Of a stretch of DNA of 64,000 nt, positions 62,707 through 64,000 are shown piece by piece. The position numbers and the translations under genes were made by a program. The stretch is from Rhodococcus tibetensis (lineage in GTDB: Bacteria > Actinomycetota > Actinomycetes > Mycobacteriales > Mycobacteriaceae), in contig NZ_JANFQF010000013.1 of assembly GCF_024438035.1 (NCBI RefSeq), forward strand, positions 62,001 through 126,000, in the 5' to 3' direction. Every line of letters starts with the position of its first letter. The first letter of the stretch is position 1. The notes under the pieces are model-generated. The model ran no database searches, was not told the DNA's origin, and was given only the letters and a program-made list of their open reading frames with translations.

Positions 62707-64000
62707 ATGTCCAGCACCGCAACATACGGATCCAGCATCCTGGGGTATCCCCGCATCGGACCGCACCGCGAACTCAAGCGCGCCCTCGAGTCCTACTGGC
62801 ATGGCACGAGCACGAAGGAAGAACTCGTCGCCGTCGGGCGCGACCTGCAGGAAGAGACGTGGAGTGAGCTCGCCGCGACCGGTTTGACCCAGGTCCCGGG
62901 CAACACGTTCTCCTACTACGACCACGTACTCGACAACGCGCTGCTGTTCGGTGCGGTGCCCGAGCGGTTCGCAGCACTCGAGAGCGAACTGGACCCGCTG
63001 GACTTCTACTTCACGATGTGTCGCGGCCGGCCCGACTTCCCGCCCCTCGAATTGGTGCGGTTCTTCGGCACCAACTACCACTACCGCCAGCCCGAACTGG
63101 ACGAGAACACCACCTTCGCTCTGCGTTCCGAGACGCTGCTGGACGAGTTCGAACGGGCAAAGGCGCGCGGAATCGAACTGCGTCCCGTTGTGCTCGGCCC
63201 CGTGTCGCTGTTGCTGCTGTCGAAGGTCGGGCCGACGTCCCGGCGGCACGGCTTCTCGCCGCTCGACCTGCTGGACGAGATCCTGCCGGCGTACGAGCTG
63301 CTGTTCGAGCAGCTCGCGAAGGCCGGCGCCACGTGCGTCCAGCTCGACGAGCCGTCGTTCACCGAAGACCGCACACCCGACGAGTTGGCCGCACTCACAC
63401 GGGCCTACGACAAGCTGTCGCACGCACCGCTGCGTCCTCGCGTCCTCGTCACCGGCCCGTACGGCCACCTGGGTGAAGCACTCGCAATCCTCGCAGCGAC
63501 CAAGGTCGAAGCTCTCGGCCTCGACCTCGTCAGCCACCGGATGAGCGCCGACGACCTGGCGAAGATCCCGGGCATCCGGCGCAAGCGTATCTACGCCGGT
63601 GTGGTCGACGGCCGCAATGTGTGGAGGGTCGACCGGTACAACACGCTGACGTACTTGAATACGATCAAGGACGTCGTTCCGGATCTCGTGGTGTCGACTT
63701 CCACGTCGTTGCTGCACGTGCCCTACGACGTGTTGTCCGAGTACGACATCCAGGGTGACGTGGCCGACCGGCTGGCGTTCGCCAAGCAGAAGGTCGGCGA
63801 GGTCGTGTCGCTCGCCAAGGCCCTCACCGAGGGTCCGTCGGAGAGGTGGCGCAAACGGCCCACCTCCGTGCACTTCAAGCTCAAGCACGCCGTGCGCGCT
63901 CGGGTCAACGCCATCAAGTCGTCCGACCGTGCCCGTGTTCCGTACGAGGAGAGGCGCGTCGCTCAACAGGAGCGGCTGAATCTGCCCCTGGTTCCCGCGA
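62707..64000 (+). CDS. metE: Cobalamin-independent methionine synthase (5' part, cut by window)
   Basis: Transfers a methyl group from methyltetrahydropteroyltriglutamate to homocysteine without B12. About 431 residues are visible, the N-terminal barrel and start of the linker: SILGYPRIGPHRELKRALESYW, FYFTMCRGRPDFPPLELVRFFGTNYHYRQPEL, and LVTGPYGHLGEALAILAATKVEALGLDLV. The catalytic zinc-binding half lies outside the window. The visible numbering and MSSTATYGSSILGYPRIG start are normal. No cobalamin riboswitch is recognised in the 55-bp leader after the preceding terminator. Confidence 0.95.
   Translation, partial: MSSTATYGSSILGYPRIGPHRELKRALESYWHGTSTKEELVAVGRDLQEETWSELAATGLTQVPGNTFSYYDHVLDNALLFGAVPERFAALESELDPLDFYFTMCRGRPDFPPLELVRFFGTNYHYRQPELDENTTFALRSETLLDEFERAKARGIELRPVVLGPVSLLLLSKVGPTSRRHGFSPLDLLDEILPAYELLFEQLAKAGATCVQLDEPSFTEDRTPDELAALTRAYDKLSHAPLRPRVLVTGPYGHLGEALAILAATKVEALGLDLVSHRMSADDLAKIPGIRRKRIYAGVVDGRNVWRVDRYNTLTYLNTIKDVVPDLVVSTSTSLLHVPYDVLSEYDIQGDVADRLAFAKQKVGEVVSLAKALTEGPSERWRKRPTSVHFKLKHAVRARVNAIKSSDRARVPYEERRVAQQERLNLPLVPA

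Overview
The window is high-GC actinobacterial chromosome, most likely Rhodococcus or a close mycolic-acid-bearing relative. Three things point there: a secreted mycolyltransferase, a full set of corynebacterial/mycobacterial regulators (RamB, PucR, HxlR, FCD-GntR), and a gene order that follows the Mycobacterium tuberculosis Rv0423c-Rv0468 backbone as I remember it (thiC, xthA, GNAT, def, DUF3263, LytR_C protein, sodC, GCS2 ligase, AAA ATPase, pssA, psd, groEL2, S9 peptidase, lpd, ramB, icl, fadB2). No rRNA, tRNA, CRISPR array or intact insertion sequence was seen.

Layout. 1-9.5 kb: thiC (cut by the window edge) behind a TPP riboswitch, a tandem pair of tiny acetyltransferases, a def-GNAT-xthA block, then DUF3263, LytR_C, sodC, a GCS2-type ligase and a PAP2 membrane enzyme. 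9.4-15.6 kb: a six-gene Mrp/Mnh cation/proton antiporter operon (mrpA-C-D-E-F-G, with MrpB fused to MrpA), nearly every junction overlapping. 15.8-23 kb: Nudix, an unknown polytopic membrane protein, a PEP-mutase-like enzyme, a double-AAA ATPase and the psd-pssA phosphatidylethanolamine pair. 23-31.5 kb: amino-acid catabolism (hutH, dadA, pucR), then a stress-like ADH-USP-HAD group. 31.5-37 kb: groEL2 under two CIRCE operators, PspC, polyphosphate kinase 2, a 25-codon amphipathic peptide gene and a mycolyltransferase.

37-41.6 kb: S9 peptidase, an M19 dipeptidase-like protein and lpd. 41.7-58.3 kb is a block that interrupts the mycobacterial order between lpd and ramB. It holds an HxlR/NmrA divergent pair and a urea-nitrogen module: urea carboxylase plus allophanate hydrolase (uca-atzF), and a urea-type ABC transporter operon (urtABCDE) followed by its probable GntR regulator, an SDR and an AhpD-like protein. 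A scar of about 2 kb separates the two halves of the urea module. It contains a truncated, frameshifted short-chain fatty acid transporter, an orphan HNH-like gene and a decayed IS481-type transposase. A shared 10-bp sequence in front of both urtA and uca suggests the halves are still one regulon.

58.3-64 kb: ramB divergent from isocitrate lyase, with a GlxR-like and a RamB-like site between them, then fadB2 and the start of metE. Together the backbone genes cover thiamine, lipid, protein-folding and acetate/fatty-acid metabolism. The most interesting unexplained element is the micro-ORF between ppk2 and the mycolyltransferase, which resembles corynebacterial PorA/PorH mini-porins in size, composition and neighbourhood.
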